Origin: Chionis minor
Taxonomy: Eukaryota > Chordata > Aves > Charadriiformes > Chionididae
Length of the DNA: 64,000 bases
Direction: 5' to 3'
Assembly: GCA_013398295.1 (NCBI GenBank)
Contig: VZSF01006858.1
Coordinates: forward strand, 310,819-374,818
Below the pieces are notes generated by a model. That model saw only the letters and a list, made by a program, of their open reading frames with translations, was not told the DNA's origin and ran no database searches. Numbering within the stretch: the stretch's first letter is position 1; the number at the start of each line of letters is the position of its first letter. Shown here piece after piece: positions 11,901 to 26,300 of the stretch. Made by a program: the position numbers and the translations under genes.

Positions 11901-14510
11901 AGTCTGTGTGCAACTCTTAGCCATAAGCAGACCCATCTATACTGGTCAAAGGGAGGACTCAAGCTGCTTAAGCGAGACTCAGATGCCTAAATTTCAGTTC
12001 AGACTGAGAGTTCGCAAGGCCATCTGCAGTCATTGTGGTTTCTGAAAATCCAGAGGCACAATTTTGCCAATAAATTCCTTAAGTAGCACTGCCTTTATTC
12101 AGAAGTAATACCGTTTTGGCAAGACTGAGTGTCCTGACATGGTGAAAGCACCATCAGAAGTCACAAAACAGGCTTCCCTGATTCGACATCTCCCACAAGA
12201 TTGGGTTTGGTAGGTCTGCTCATTGTGGTTTGAGCACAAAAGTGAGCAGCCATGGCTGTTCCCAGTCAGGAGCAGGGATAGTGCTGGTGGTGAAACACTG
12301 AGCTGAGTGTCAGAGCTCCCACCCAAACATTCAAAGCCACATCCTTCACCTCAGAGAAGAACAACTGAGACTTAAGTGGAAGTACTCTGGGGTTTTCTGC
12401 TTAGTGGGGGACATGTGGATTTAGGATCTTAAGGGTGCTGGTGCTATGGGTATAGGGTCCTTGTTGCCTGTTTCCTGCAGAAATCTTCTGTCCTCCACGC
12501 TATAGTGTAAGGTGAACAGTGATATTAGCACTGGCGGCTGCTTGAAACAATAGAGTGATCTTGATTTAGTCATCCACACCCAATGTGATTCGTGAGCCCC
12601 CTGAATACAGGAAGGGTTAATGTGTAATTCCTGTGATCACCAGTGGGTTTAAAGAAGCTCTGTGGTCTAGAGAAATGGGGGATTCCAGACACATTTCTCC
12701 ATTTGGCATTTCCTTTAGCAGCCTCTGGCTGCTGGGAATCCTATTGCCATGCACGTAAGTACTTTGTGACCACAAATGAGTTGCTACCTGGGCTGAGACT
12801 GCACAGCCTGCTCTGGGAGCAAGGCCCCTGCAGCAGAAGTGAACATAGCATCACCAGGTGAGAGTCTCACTGAAGATGCAAGGAGCATTGACCCAAGGAA
12901 ATTGAAGGCAAGTGTCCAGTGTCCTCAGGTAATGCCTTGACCAGGTGGCTGTATGGCTGCTCCGGGGTAGATGTTGCTGTAAATAAATAGTGCTTTGAAT
13001 CAAAGATGTTCTTGTCCCTCTCAGCAGAACTTGTGCTAGCAAATGAGCAAATTCCTGAAAAAATGCTGCAAAGAGACATTCACATTCTCCGTCTATCGAC
13101 TCTGCATCAGAATTATCTACCCCTTGCAGCACTTCTCTGTATTTTACTTGTCTTGTCAGCCAGTCTTTCTCTTATGTTTAAGAAATATTTGCATCTCGTA
13201 TTTTCTACCTGGGTGTCCATCCAGCAACAGCTTGAAGATTGACTTTAGACTAAGAATGCTCTGTTGGTCAAAGCTTATATACTGTTGATAGCAGTAACTC
13301 CATAGGATATCAGACAATACTGAATACCCACTTTTTGAAGGCTGTAAACTGGCTTGTGTTGAATAATCAAAAATGAGAATCAATACTCAGTTTTGAAAGT
13401 TTAGATTTACAGTTGAAAAATAAATCTTCCCACTTCCAGCACAGTATTTTATGTACATGGTAAGGAGGGAGTATTAATTAAAACCTGTGTATGAGAATGA
13501 CATATTTTGATAACAGGAATTGTTGAGAAATGTGGATTGATTCAGATGTTTTTAGAACATTAAAGAAAAAACTTACTAAAAGTGCATAAAATTCTACTTG
13601 CTTGCTATCTAAGTAGACATTCAACTGAAGTTAAATGAACACAAATTTCTGTTTAGGCCTGCTTCAGTAGTTTGACAGACACCTGGGGTAAGATGTGAAC
13701 CAGATTTAACAGAAAACTGCTTAACACTTTGCGAAGAAGAGCCTTTCGCTAGGGTTAAGAACTGGATTAGAAATTACTGGATTTCTCACGAAGGAGACAT
13801 CAGTCATGGAGTTTTATTCCCTTGAATGCCCTCAAGAGACGAGGCAGATCCGACCTGCAAGGAGTGCTGCTGACTCAAGCTGATGTGGGAAGGTGTTGAA
13901 GGCCAGCCAAGGAAATCTCTGACCTTCACTTCGCTGTTGACTGTCACTTGGGTTTTCCTGCCTGGAAGAGAGGTGGTGGGCTGGGGTAGCTGGGGAGGAA
14001 ACAGAGACCAGAACCATTGACCTCAATCTAAACACAATACAGAAAAAGATAATAAACTGCAGGAGGAAAAACACAGGAGTGATTTACCTAGGAGGAAGTG
14101 AGAATATTAAATTCTTTCAAGTAACTTCAGGAGGTGTAATAGAGGAAATCTATTGAAAACACACCGAAGAAGACAGCTGTCTCTAGCCAGCAAGTCTAGT
14201 GACACACAGAAGTGTTGGACATCTACTATATAACTCATATTTTACAAATTATTACAATAATCTGTGAATGCCATGGAATTCTTGCAGTTGTGCATTTATA
14301 TTCCTTTCCTGTGTCTGGAAAAGTAGAGAGGTTATAAACAGTAATAAATTAATCCTAATTTATCTTTTCATCTGAATATACATTCAATGTGGCAAAATTT
14401 TAAGCCCACTTGTGCAGTGTTGACAAAGATTTTTAATGTGGGTCACAGTGACCTGTGATGAAGTTCCTCTCCTTGAAGGTCTGCTTTACCCATTTTACCT
14501 AATACTACTA

Positions 14511-14550
14511 CTTCTTCTCCCTCTTCCTCTTCTCTCCTCTCCTCTCTTCC
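14511..14550. repeat. Homopyrimidine CT/CTT tract
   Basis: Forty bases of only C and T, built from irregular CTT, CCT and CTCT units. It is a decayed microsatellite, and such tracts can adopt triplex structure in vitro. Confidence 0.85.
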
Positions 14551-16896
14551 ATATATCCAAAAATATGTTGTGTTTAATACAGGGAAGAACTGTAGCTATA
14601 TAAATTGCCAAAAACATGGCAAGATTTTGTTTTTTCCTTTTCTGAAGAGTTTGCAGAAGTGTGTCGCTTTGGCTTTAGAGATTCACAAGATTTCTGCTCT
14701 TGATGCTTATCCTTCCCAGAGAGTGAGAAGACCTTTGTGCAGTCAAGCCTCTTTATAAAAAACATGGGAAAGTGGCCGGAAAGCCAGTTAGTAACAGCAT
14801 ACAAGTTATAAATAGTAACTTCCAGAATCGCACTCTGAACTGAAGTTCTTTGATTTTATTCATTTCAGTATTATATTACATTGGCTCTGGTTTCCATGTA
14901 CCAGAAGTGTATATCATATCCTTAGGTTCATAGACACAGAGATCAATTAACATATGTCAAGTGTAATTCTTGCACTCTAACTGCACCTGACTGACAGCAC
15001 CTCCACATGTGGAAGGGACGGAGCGGCAGAATTTAAGTCTCTTAAAGGAGTTGTGTTCTGTCAGATGAAGATTAAAGAGTGGAAAATATTCTCTTTCTCT
15101 GCAGTCTCTTGAGTTTGATATTTTTATAGTTCTTAACCCAGACTAAATCTTCATGCATTTTGAACGGGGAAAAAAGTAAGCTAGAAGAAAGAGACAAAAA
15201 GAACCAACTTCTCCTCCTCCCCAGCAAGCTAAACCTTAGCACAATTCTATAATGAAAGTGAAAATACATTTTACTCTTTTCTCCTAATTGATGCCATATT
15301 GCCAGGTAATTGCAATTCTTTTTGTATGCATGCCTAGGACATTGTGCTCATGTTCAGTGCTGTGAGAGAAAATCCAGTAAAATTCTATTTTGCAGTGTTG
15401 AAAGCACTTCTTCTTGTTTCAAGGAAAATAATAAGTTTTGTCGAGTCAACAGTTATCACTAAGTGTGCCAAATACAAGACACACTGATTAAAATGGCACG
15501 GTTGGGTTTTTTTGCCCAAAGCACCCTGAGATAAAGCATCTCCATAATCTGCCATGTAGCATACGGGTAAAGGAAGAACAAAGGAAGAACATACCAAATT
15601 CTTACCATCAGTGTGTCTCATGGTTCTATACTTTGGCACATCTTTCCTTTATTCCCTGTACTGATACTGAAAATGACTGAACACATGGACATATATCTTA
15701 CCATATCAGTGTTTCCTTGACGTTAACAATGTGAAGAAATGACGTCATAAAATAGGGAACTGAGAACAGCTTTGAAAAACAATCATTGCTAGGTTTAGCT
15801 TTCTGTTGACTAGCCAAGAATGAAAGAGGGGTTTAACATTTTGTTTATTGCTTGTTCATTGTGTATCACTAAGGATACACGATGTGTTTGAGCGGCCTAG
15901 TTCTCATTCCCGTAACTAAAAGAATTCCCAAGTTCAGGAGTACTTCTGTGAAAACAACAGAATTAGATCAGTGGACAAGATTTGTTTTATGTGAGTTATT
16001 GTCTCTCTTATTTATATTGTCTCCAATCCTTTTAATTTAGGAACATCTAGATATCAAATGCATAAGAATTTTATGACAAGTGCTTTAGATTCAGGCTCAC
16101 TATATATTTAATTTCACTAAGCAATTCACTGTCCTCCAAATGTCTTTAGAGTTGAAGTAGTCTGTTGGTGCACAGCATGTTTGTAGAGTTTAGTATGTGG
16201 TTAAACCTAACTTTATAAAAATTATGTCAAGTGTGACGGTATGGCCAATTTAAAAGTCTTTGGAAAGTTCTATATTTCTTCTTTAGAGAATATAAATTTA
16301 TTTTTCATCTCTGTGAGTTATCTTGACCCTCAGTCCTTATGAAAATGAATACCAACTAGTAGGAATACTTCTGTAATTACAGGGTAGCATAATAAATAGG
16401 GGTGAGAAATTTCTAAACTTGTTTATGTTCTGGTTCACAGGCCTGTAGTGTTACATTTTTCTTGTGCACTCTGGCAGCATTTGCTATCTAAGGGAGTCTG
16501 CATCAGCTAATGGCAGAATTAGCTGTAGTGGTGTGGCAAACCTGTGATTATATACTGTAGCTGGAGAATCATTACAGATACAACCTTTGACCTAGACCTA
16601 ACGGTAGACCCAAAATCTATAGCATCTTAGTGATGTGAGCTTGAGCAGGAGGAAAGTGTACTGTTGATCTTTGGAAAGGTTATGTTCCAGCAGGTCATGT
16701 GCCCTACAGTAGGATCTGGGTGGATATGGGGAGAGCATTTGGTTGAGAGTCCGTCTTAAAAAAAGCACAAATCAATGTACCAAAGGAAATTTTGTGCACT
16801 GTCAGTTCTCATCTGCTTCCAGGAAGAAGTGAGAAAATCGAGCTACATGCCAAGCCTCCTGGTCATCTTCTGTGTTTGCCTTTCACGCTGTGCAGG

Positions 16897-16914
16897 TATA
16901 TATATATATATATA
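16897..16914. repeat. (TA)n microsatellite
   Basis: Nine uninterrupted TA units. It is likely length-variable between individuals. Confidence 0.9.
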
Positions 16915-19900
16915 ACCTTATTACATGGTTGGCATAGTTTGTATAGTCTCAACCTGCTCTGTGTTTCAAATGGTGAATGAAGAACTGTGTTACAGGCAAA
17001 TTCTGGAGAGATGAAAGCAAAACAAGCAAACACTAGAGGAAAACCACGTGGGGGATTTCATGTGACCGGGCTGAGAAGCTAACACAGACATGCAGCTGGA
17101 GCAGTGGGCTACTGCGTGCATGACCAGTGCTTCCAATGCTGTTTCATCCTTCTGAAAACCACTGGCACTGCTGAACAAACTGCGTGGAGTACCTTCAGCT
17201 TTGGTTTTGATTGTTATAACTTTCTTCCTTTGGATAGTCTAAAATTAAATACTCCGTGGATTCAGCTACAAAAGCTCAAACTGTAAATCAATCCTAACTG
17301 TGCATGTAAAAGGAATCTCCTTGTAAACCGAACGTCCCACTGCCGCAGAGCAGCACTGTGGGACTGGCACTTGCTGTAGGATGTTTGGTCTGCCAACAGG
17401 CTGGAGCAGGGCAGGGAGTATATAGGGACTTATTGGAATATATCTGAAGAGTAATGGCTTATAATGACTTACAGTAAATAATAAATGCCCAAGGTGATAT
17501 TCTTTCTAATGAACACTTTAATCGTTTCTTTTCCACAGTAGGGGACTCTCAGACTTCTTATTAGAGGCACAGAATGAAGTCTGTGCGGCGGCTGTCTCTC
17601 TCCATCACTTTTTGTTTTCTTCTCGCCTGTCCCTTATTGCTGGCTGTCACTGCTTCACTCTGCCTCCAGCTGTGAGGGCAAAATTTACAGTGTCTTCAAA
17701 ACCTGCTGTTTGTTTTCTCTGGTTGGGGTAAAGCTTGATGAGGCACAAAGTGCCTCCCCTGCCCACTGGAATGCCCTGGGCAGTAGGGAGAACATTTCTG
17801 CTGCTCAGCTCTGCTCCCTACACCAAGCATGAACTGGGAACAGAAGAACCAAGGCTGCTTCTGCAGTAAGACACTGTTATAGACTGCCCGGGTGGCTTGA
17901 TGAAGATTATCTAGATAACTTTTTAAAGTATCACCCAAGGCAAACTTCAGACTTTTTTACGTGAAAGCGATGTAGCCCCAGAGCATCCATACCCTGTATG
18001 CAGCTCATCATTGTCTATAGATTCTTTGCTAGATGCAGGTTTCTTTCTTTTTTTCATATTTTTTTTCTAAAATTTCCAGAGGAACCCTGCATCATGGAAA
18101 ACAATTTCATGTTCTGCTTTGCTGATCCACCAAATTCCATAATATCAGAAAATCTGAATAGTAGTTTTCTATCAAAGTGCTTTGTGTTAAAATTCAGTCC
18201 TGCTGGGAGATTATGCCTAGCCACCTTTAAATGGTTAAAAACTGTATTTTTAACTGGAGTTAGAATATTTCCTAAAGGAACCTACAGTCTGGGATGGAGT
18301 CCAGATGTACATTTGAGATGGCTAAAATGGAAAGTCCTGATTTTTTATTAGGCATGCCATTTAAAGTGCAAAATGAAGTGTGAGCAAAGAAAGCATGTTG
18401 GCATGGCAACAGCAAGTATAATTTGATGCAACAGGTTTTGATTCTGACCTGAGAAAGGAACTATTTGTCCTGAGAGTCAGCTTGTAGCCTATAAAAGTTT
18501 TAAAAGACAGCAACTTGTCTTCACTAAAGGCCAGCAGCTGGAGAGATGGATACCTCAGAGCTCTTTGGCCAACAAAAGAATCTAATTATTCTAATGGTTG
18601 TTGTTCTGGTATAGATGTGCAAAATGGAATTGCTTCAATAATGCACCTCTTGCTTACATGATAACCACCTGCAGGCAACCTCCTAAGCACAGAGTCTCTC
18701 TGTTATTTTTAATAAGGTATGTGATATTTGCAGAACTGTAAGACATAATGAGGCTAAGTACTTTGCAGAAAAATACACACAGTGTCAATTACCAAGATTA
18801 AAATTTAAAGGTTTAGAAATTCCTGTCTCCCAAATCGATGATGAATCCACAATTATGCCTACACTACTTGTTACAACTATTCAACTACAATGACTGAGAG
18901 AAGAAATGAATATGGGAAAGCAAGCTGTTTTCTAGATTAGTTTATTAAGGCTGGAACTAATGGCCGATAGCTTAAACTGCACATCTGATGCCAGGTATTT
19001 GGTTTTGAAAGTAGTGCTCATTTTTGTTTCAAGATTAGCTGCTCTGGATTCCTGAGAGTGGAGCTGGCTGCACAAGCCACATTCAAACCATTTGACTCTG
19101 ATTCCAGCTGCTGCCACCTCATCTGTCTCCATAGGAAGAAGCAAATTTACAGGAGCAAAAGGAGGAATGAATGAGTTTCCATTTTTTTTGTCTTACAGAA
19201 AGAAATAAGAAGCACCACAAATCTTAAGAGTAACTTTGATCTTCCAGGATTTGCAATTTACCCTCTGGACTAAAGATACTTGAAAAAGTTTGGCTAAGGG
19301 TAATGTATAATCGTCCAGAATGAACAAAACATTCTAGACGTGACTCAGAGACTCACCACGGGGTGACTTGGGTCACCCCAATGGAAGGCAGGCAAAGTGT
19401 AGGCATCGGTATGCACTTTGTGACTTGAGGACCCTTGTACTGTTTTCACCTCACTGTTTGCAGGTGTCTTCATAGAATAGTGTGCAAAGGGTTTTTTTCT
19501 TATGAACCACATATGCACTGAAGGCAATAAAATCTTCCACTGCATAGAAGATGGCTGTGAAGTAAAGCTTTTCTAGTCTTCTGACACACCATGGCATGTT
19601 CTTACTATAGCCAGATTTGAATAGCTCAAAGTATATGCAGAAACCAAAGTGTAGCCTCCTTGTTATACCATGATTTCTTGTTGTTCAAGACTTGTATGAC
19701 CCATTTGCAGCTCTTTCTGTCGTGGAAAAAATTCATTAGGTAGACACTACCCTTCACTTCGCAGTGGGATGTGGCACAGGAAAGCAGTGGCTTAACAGTA
19801 CATGATGAAAATACTAAAAAGATAATATTCTTTCCTTCTGCTTAAAGTGTACCCTGTAGCACTTTCTTTGGAGGAACTGAGACGTAATTATCATACTACC

Positions 19901-22554
19901 ATTTCCTCAGAGTAAGTAGATTAACAACAGGTTATGGGGGTTCAAATAGAGGGAATTTAAGCCTTTTTACCATTTATAGTTTCTCTCTGTGTCTTATAAT
20001 ATGCTCTCCTATTAGCTAAAAGTGCCATTTCAGGAAATTACCTTCAAGGGTTGGTTTGATGTGGGATGGGAGCAAGGGAAAGCAGTTGCCCTATGCCACT
20101 ATAGCTGTAGACAGTTACTTAGTAAGAAGCAGGTATGTCATTTTCTTATCTGTCAATTATTTTTCATTTATTGTTTAGTAGGATGGCATCATCAGGAAGT
20201 TCACGCAGGCCACTGCATCTCTTCCTTTCAGAGGCAGTCAGTAATAGGGTAAAAAGAGTTGAAGGCATGGTAATAAATCACCTGGTTACAATTTTCTAGT
20301 TTTGCTAGTTCTTAAGTTTTATTACAGACTGGAATATTAGCCTTATTCATATTGATGAATCATACCTAAATGGAAAGATATTTGCCTCTTATCCTCAAGA
20401 CTGATAATTGTCCTGAGATTATTTTCCTGTTGTGCCATTACTGTTCCTGGCAGGACAACTACTCCTGCTCTGGAATGGACCAGTTGACAGTCCTGAAGGC
20501 CATGAAAGCCATGTGTAACTTGAACAATTCTTAAAGACCTCAGTAGTTTTGATTTGTGGTTTGAGAGATTTACTGTCTCCTGTTCCATGTTTATTGAATT
20601 TGGAAATTCATACATGTCCAATAAAGCAGTCCCACAGGTGGATGTGTTTGGTCTCAGACTCCAGCCTCAAATATATTTTCTCTTACTCTGTTGGGTTTTT
20701 TTGGTGTTGTTTTGGGGTTTTTTTTTAATCTTTTCCTGCTCCTGCAAATTCAGTAAGAAAAGGTTGCATTTTTTACATAAAGTACTTTTAATCCTCAATG
20801 AATGGGATTACTGGGGACAAAAATCTAGCGATTAATACTCTAGATAAATTTGCAAGGAGAGGACCCCATAAATAACTAATTCCTTGCAGAGACATCATAA
20901 AGGAACACTGTAAGTGAAAGGCCAGCAAAGGCCTCATGTACTATGTATGAAAGCCAAGATTATTTCTTTCACTTGAACTATTTAATGTAAATCTGGAATA
21001 ACTCAATTTAAAATGAGATTACCTGAGAGAAATTTTATCCCTAAATAACTTGTGAAATTCTACTTTCCAATTTTTTTTTTGCATACTTTCAAAAGTGAAG
21101 ATGTTCTTCTAGCATAAGTTTTGCACAAAGTCATCTGTGAATAGGAAACTCCAGTAATATTCTCGATCAAATAGAATTGACTCCTGGAAAAACTAATCTA
21201 CAAATTGACTTTTATTCTCATGTGACTCATTATGAACAGTTCATTTTTACTTTTTTTTTCCCCCATTGATGCAGCAAACCCCACACCTAGACATAGAGTG
21301 ACTATAGTAACTGTAGGATTAATGGGGTTTTTGTTTTAATTGTTATACACAGAATTGAAGGAAGAATTGTTTGTTTTGGTATAATGTGCATTTGTATTTT
21401 ATTTTGCGTAAAAGCTAATAATTCAAAATCTTTATTTTCAAGGCTAATTGTATTGGAGTCTTACATCTGAATGCCTCCTGGTCTTCCACATGACTGGACT
21501 TCAGATAAAAAGTAGGGCATCTATTTTAGTAGTAAATCTGATCAGGATATTGTACCACTTCATTTTTAACTGGATTTTAATTTGACAAATGTGTATTTAG
21601 ATAGCCTGTATCATCTGACTGATGGACAAAATATGTATTCCTCCACAGAGACCATGTATCTTCTGCACCTTTTCTATCTCGTTTATGCACATCTACAGAT
21701 AGTGCTGTCTATTCAAAAGATATTGATATGAAAATGATGACAACAGATTTTTTTATAATCGGAACAGGGCATGAGTGGAGCAAATCAAGAATGCTTCAAA
21801 GACTGTGTGCCAGATCTCCTTGACAAGAGCAGGTGGTTGAAGAGTCAACAACATGACATAAGTGCTTTGATTGTGATCCGAATGAGCATAATTGATTCAC
21901 TACCACATGATATCCATATACTTTGTGGGTCCTTTATTCCAATGAATGCTACATTGAGACATAAATCAGCAGAGGAGGATGTTTCTACTAGTGCTGATCA
22001 ATGAGATACATCATTTATGTGTGAGATGGTTCTATACTTACTCTAGACCTCTTACAGATGCTGCCCACTTTAACAGCGAATATTTGAAGAATATGTTTTC
22101 CTGAAAAATAATTCAAAAGTCCTTTTGATTTTTGCATAAAATTAATTTCTGTGGCATTGTATGCTGGTACTTGATTGCCAGTTACATAGCCGATGACAAA
22201 ATCACCAAAATCTCTCAGAAAAAAATTGTGCAACGAATGTCCTAAACATTCATAACCAACTAGAACACAGCACGGAGAGAGGGAATAGCTAGTAATTTGT
22301 CAAGAGTGAATTACGACAAAGCAAACTAACTTACTGCTATGATGAGGTAACTAGTCCACAGATACAGGGGACAGACTAAGTCTCCTGCTCCTACGTTACT
22401 TAAGTTTTGGCACTCTCTTGAATGGTATTCTCTTCAGAAAGCTGAGGAAACATAGTCTTCAGAGTAAATGGAAAGCCTAATGAAAAGTGAAACTCAGAGA
22501 ATAATTGCCTGATTTTATTGTTTAATCAAAGTATGCTGAGAAGTTTCTACACGG
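16915..22554. other. Non-coding block, nothing recognised
   Basis: AT-rich with no supportable gene. The longest frame, 17998-18351 plus (117 codons), begins amid T-rich sequence and has no recognisable domain. A short perfect hairpin lies at 19360-19379 and is listed separately. Confidence 0.55.
19360..19379. other. Perfect 8-bp inverted repeat with 4-nt loop
   Basis: The arms are GGGGTGAC and GTCACCCC around TTGG. The centre also reads as two outward-facing nuclear-receptor-like half-sites (AAGTCA and GGGTCA, no spacer). It could be a regulatory palindrome or chance. No coding feature is nearby. Confidence 0.5.
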
Positions 22555-23345
22555 AGTTGTTCTTGATTAAATATTGTTAAATATTCTCATGAATGATCTG
22601 AATGAGGGGATAGTATTATATGCAGTAAATTTGCATATGACAGGAGATGGGGGGATTCTGAACATGTGGAAAGCAGAATTAGAATCCCAAATGATCTTGA
22701 CAAATTGGAGACATCATCTGAAAAAAATAGGATTAAGTTCAATAGGGACAAATGCAAAGTGTAAGGCAGAAATAATCAATTGCACAAATACAGGATGAGG
22801 TAAAACAGTAGACAGCAGTTCTCTGGACAAAATCTGGGAATGAAAGTGAATCAAATTAAATATGAGTTGATGAACAATTAAAAAGCTAAGTGACCAGCTA
22901 GTATGTATATGAAAAACAGAATGCAGCCTGCAGAAGTAATCTTCTAGTATTTTACACTGGTAAGGACTCAGCTTGGAGCACTGTAGCCAAAGAGAACTTG
23001 AAAAAAATTGACTTATTAAGCTCTCAAAAAGAAGACGGAAGGGTCAGGCAATAATTAAGATGTAAAAAAACCCCACTGTCGTAAAGAGGAAAGGAGAAAT
23101 ATGTCCGTTGTGTTCATGGCAGGCATAATAAGAAATAACAAGCTAAATTACACCAGGGGAGAGTCAGAATAGTTATTAGGAAAATCTATCTAAACATAAA
23201 CACAGCAAAGCGTGGGGAGGTGGTGAAGTCACATCATTAAGAACACACATCTGTCACAAGTGACACAAATATTGATTCTGCCTCGAGGACAAACCAGACG
23301 ACCTTTTAAAGTCCTTTCCAGCTCTACTTCCTATAATTTTATATC
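22555..23345 (+). mobile_element. Ancient CR1 LINE remnant (3' part of reverse transcriptase ORF plus 3' UTR)
   Basis: The block aligns by eye to the end of CR1 elements. Near 22577-22610 the translation reads NILMNDLNEG, matching the conserved CR1 RT segment resembling INDLDEG. The following 200 bp match the stretch that in intact copies encodes the FNKGKCK region (here decayed around 22735-22760). Near 23200 the sequence resembles the segment encoding the late WN-L-EVV part, and 23315-23345 matches the CR1 3' end (GACCT-T-AAGTCC-TTCCAGCTCTA followed by a CTATAATTTTAT variant of the short terminal repeats). Frameshifts and stops are numerous, so it cannot be active. Its divergence and A-rich wording are closer to old amniote or turtle-like CR1 families than to young chicken CR1 subfamilies; this is a judgement from memory. 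It is 5'-truncated, as is usual for CR1. Confidence 0.88.
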
Positions 23346-26300
23346 AAGACAGGAATAGGTTTTGCAACTCTGCGTATCTCGCATAGCACCTGATTCCATC
23401 AGGAGATTTATTGAGTCAAAGGAAAAACTTGTAGTCGACAAGAGCAGTACTTACCCACATACAAGAACTGGATTTGGTAAAGTTACTGCTTGGCATTCTT
23501 GCCACGCGAATTGTTGAATTGTTGAATTTGTGATTTGTTAAACTTACATTGACTTACACCTGGAAGTATTTTAGGATCAGTATTTCAGGTAAGTACAACT
23601 ATAATAAAATAAATTCTGAAGTGATTTGATCTACTTAGGGAATAAGCTAGTCAGTAAAATTAATTCTTGCTCAGTGGCCCATGGAAAGTTTTGGGAAAAG
23701 AAAGGTGACTGACTCATGCCACCTTTATGTGTACTCCTGCTCTTCTGGACTGCAGCTGCCTCAGGAGCTTGTGGCTGTAAAAGACCCACACAGAACACTG
23801 CGTACTTTTTGGTACTGTGCACTGTGTCCATGACCCGAACCTCAACATCGCTCCCAGCGGAATGGGAGAAGTGAGTTGCATAAAACCAGTGCACTGAGTT
23901 TTTATCACCTGGGCTTTGTCTTCAGTTATTTCTCCAGGGCACCTTTTGTGCAATGCAAATGGGGTGACCAAGGGGCCGTGGCACGAACTGTGTCAATTTC
24001 ATTCCTGTGTCTATCTGAAGTTCTCTCTTTTTGATGGGAACTTGATGTTGGGAAGCGTTACCTGAGCACTGCTCTCCGTCTGTTGTTTGTTTAGGCTCTT
24101 GATGAAATGCTTACAGGATGTAGTGATGAAGAAATATTTGCCCTATCCAAAAAAAATATATATATTTCTGAATATTTAGGGAAGCTTGTGAAACTCTTCA
24201 TACCTTTCTGCTTCTTGAAGTCTGTGGTAGCTCCTTTGTACGCTGCTTCCTTCCAGCTTTATGTACCAAATTACTGTAGCAGAGATTGGGAAACCTCTGT
24301 TTAGCAGGTCTGGTTTATGGTTATGCTAAAAATAGAAGTGAAATGTGTAACTCATTTCAAGAACAATTTCTTCACTGAGATCACAGGATCATTTAAAGCT
24401 GTCCAAACACTTAGAGTGAGTGTCCAGATAGTCTGGATTTATTATTATTTTTTTGCAGGAAATTTGGAAGTGGGACAGCTTACTCACTGTAGATGATTCA
24501 TATATTTATGTCCTAGTTTGAAGTGGCTCACCACACCGTGGTCACAACTCCAGAAGTGTCAGACGATCATCAGACATTACTCCTGCCTGTAAGACTGATT
24601 GATTTTTCCAGCTTTCTAGAGTTTTCATAACTTACTAACCTCTCCCCCCTAAACCAAACAATTTACGTTCAAGAACAAGCATTAGGAAACTGTTTACGAA
24701 ATAATGAATATATTAAATTCCCCAATAGACAAAGCTTTTAAAGCCAGAACTCTAGGGACTCAAGTGCAGAGATACTGCCTTTCTCATGGACTCTTAAAGC
24801 ACTTTTCCATGTTCCCTTGCAAAGGTTTTATCTTTTCCAGTTTTAAATCTTTTTGTCTAGACAGCAGTAAGTAACTGGCATACCTTTCAGTCAAGAATGG
24901 TATGGTTAAGTCTTTCAGATAAATATAGCTGGATATTTAAATACAAAAATAAATGTCTAAAGCTCTACTTATTAGTAGCATCTGTCTCGTGCTTGCTGTG
25001 TACTTCTCAGAAATATTCTAATACCTACAGAGGCTATATTTAAGCAACCTTGCTTCTGCTTTGGTGATCACATGTCATGCACTGCCTATATTGTTGATTT
25101 TGTTGCTAAGCCCCGCTGTGAGTTCTAGTTTCCAGTGTTTCAGGTTACATGGTTAAACCTGGCCTTCCAACTGTTTCACACTATCCTGCGTGTCCCCGTC
25201 TACTAAAGCTGATACTCCAGAGGCCCTCTCTTTCCACACTGATCCACATTGGCATGAAAAATTGAGTGGAAGCAGGAGTTAGGATTACAGATTTTTTGTT
25301 TATGATAGTTGTTAACTTTCCACTTCGGAAATGTCACTAAGAGGAAGCCTTAGGAAACACATATTGGCTGTATGTGGTCAGCAGATAGGTCTCTGCCACC
25401 TTCCCCTTTTCCCAGAGAATTGCAGCCATTGAGGTCAAAACCCAGAAAATACGCTGAACCTGGTAGACATCAAAGCTGAGAACCAAAGGGAACTCTAGAC
25501 AAAAAAATTCTACTTCAAAACTCTTTCCTATAAGCCTTCAATTTGATGTTTTTCTTTAGGGCAGATAAGGAAAAATTTGATCTTATGGACACTTCTTTGG
25601 AGGATTATATTTAGGCCCACTTGTATTACTGGAAGAGAGCTCCCCGTACACCTGTGAGGTTTCAAGTAACTTACAATATAAAGCGTCAGTGACTTCCACT
25701 GGGACTTGGGCTATCCCAGTTAAATTGTGTGCGTGATGACATATCAGTCAGCATGGCAGGGCTTTATTTCTGCAAGTAGAAACCCCTCATGCACTGTGTT
25801 ATGGAAATCACTGCTCCATGCCAAGAAACTTTATGTTACTCCATCAGGCACAACTCCGTTCCTCTGACTCTCTCTGAATATTTTCTGTACGTGGCTATGG
25901 GTAGTTTGTGTTTCTGCAGTGAAATAACTCTAGAGTCTGTATAAATGTTTTGATGCATTGTGAATTTTTTTGGCAACATGTTATTACTCCTATGATTAGA
26001 GCAGCCACCCTTGGTTGTTTTTATATTTAGAGCAAAGAAATACAAACATCCTTACCATCAAGAAGGCTAGGCGGGGTAGTACTAAAGGTAGGTTGTTTTT
26101 AATCTCTGTACTGCCTGTATTCTAAGCTTATGTTTGTGTGTGCCTGTTTTGCCCTCTGGTCCAGCAGAAGCTGGTGTTTTTCAGGATGCAATAAAAACTA
26201 TTTTCTGAAGGCTTGCTTTTGGGGGGTGAAGGGCAGAGGAGAGAAGAAATCCAAGCTGAACAAATCCATACGCTGAGGTTGACTTTACCTTAGAAAAGTT

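Larger units (their letters stand above)
1436..16896. other. AT-rich non-coding block; intron or intergenic
   Basis: I see no gene here. Open frames of 60-116 codons occur on both strands (for example 1834-2184 minus and 2986-3279 plus), overlap one another, and show no domain, conserved motif or plausible paired splice sites. Expected chance stop spacing in about 40% GC sequence explains them. Landmarks are T runs at 2919-2933, A/T hairpin-like runs near 4010-4030 and 7988-8015, a G8 run at 10216-10223 and the pyrimidine tract at 14511-14550. If the exon at 1163 is real, part of this block is probably its first intron. Confidence 0.6.

Noticed and set aside
17998..18351. 117-codon plus frame preceded by an acceptor-like TTTCCAG, considered as a downstream exon of the gene at 1163
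   Set aside because: The translation lacks TNF-homology strands and any recognisable motif.
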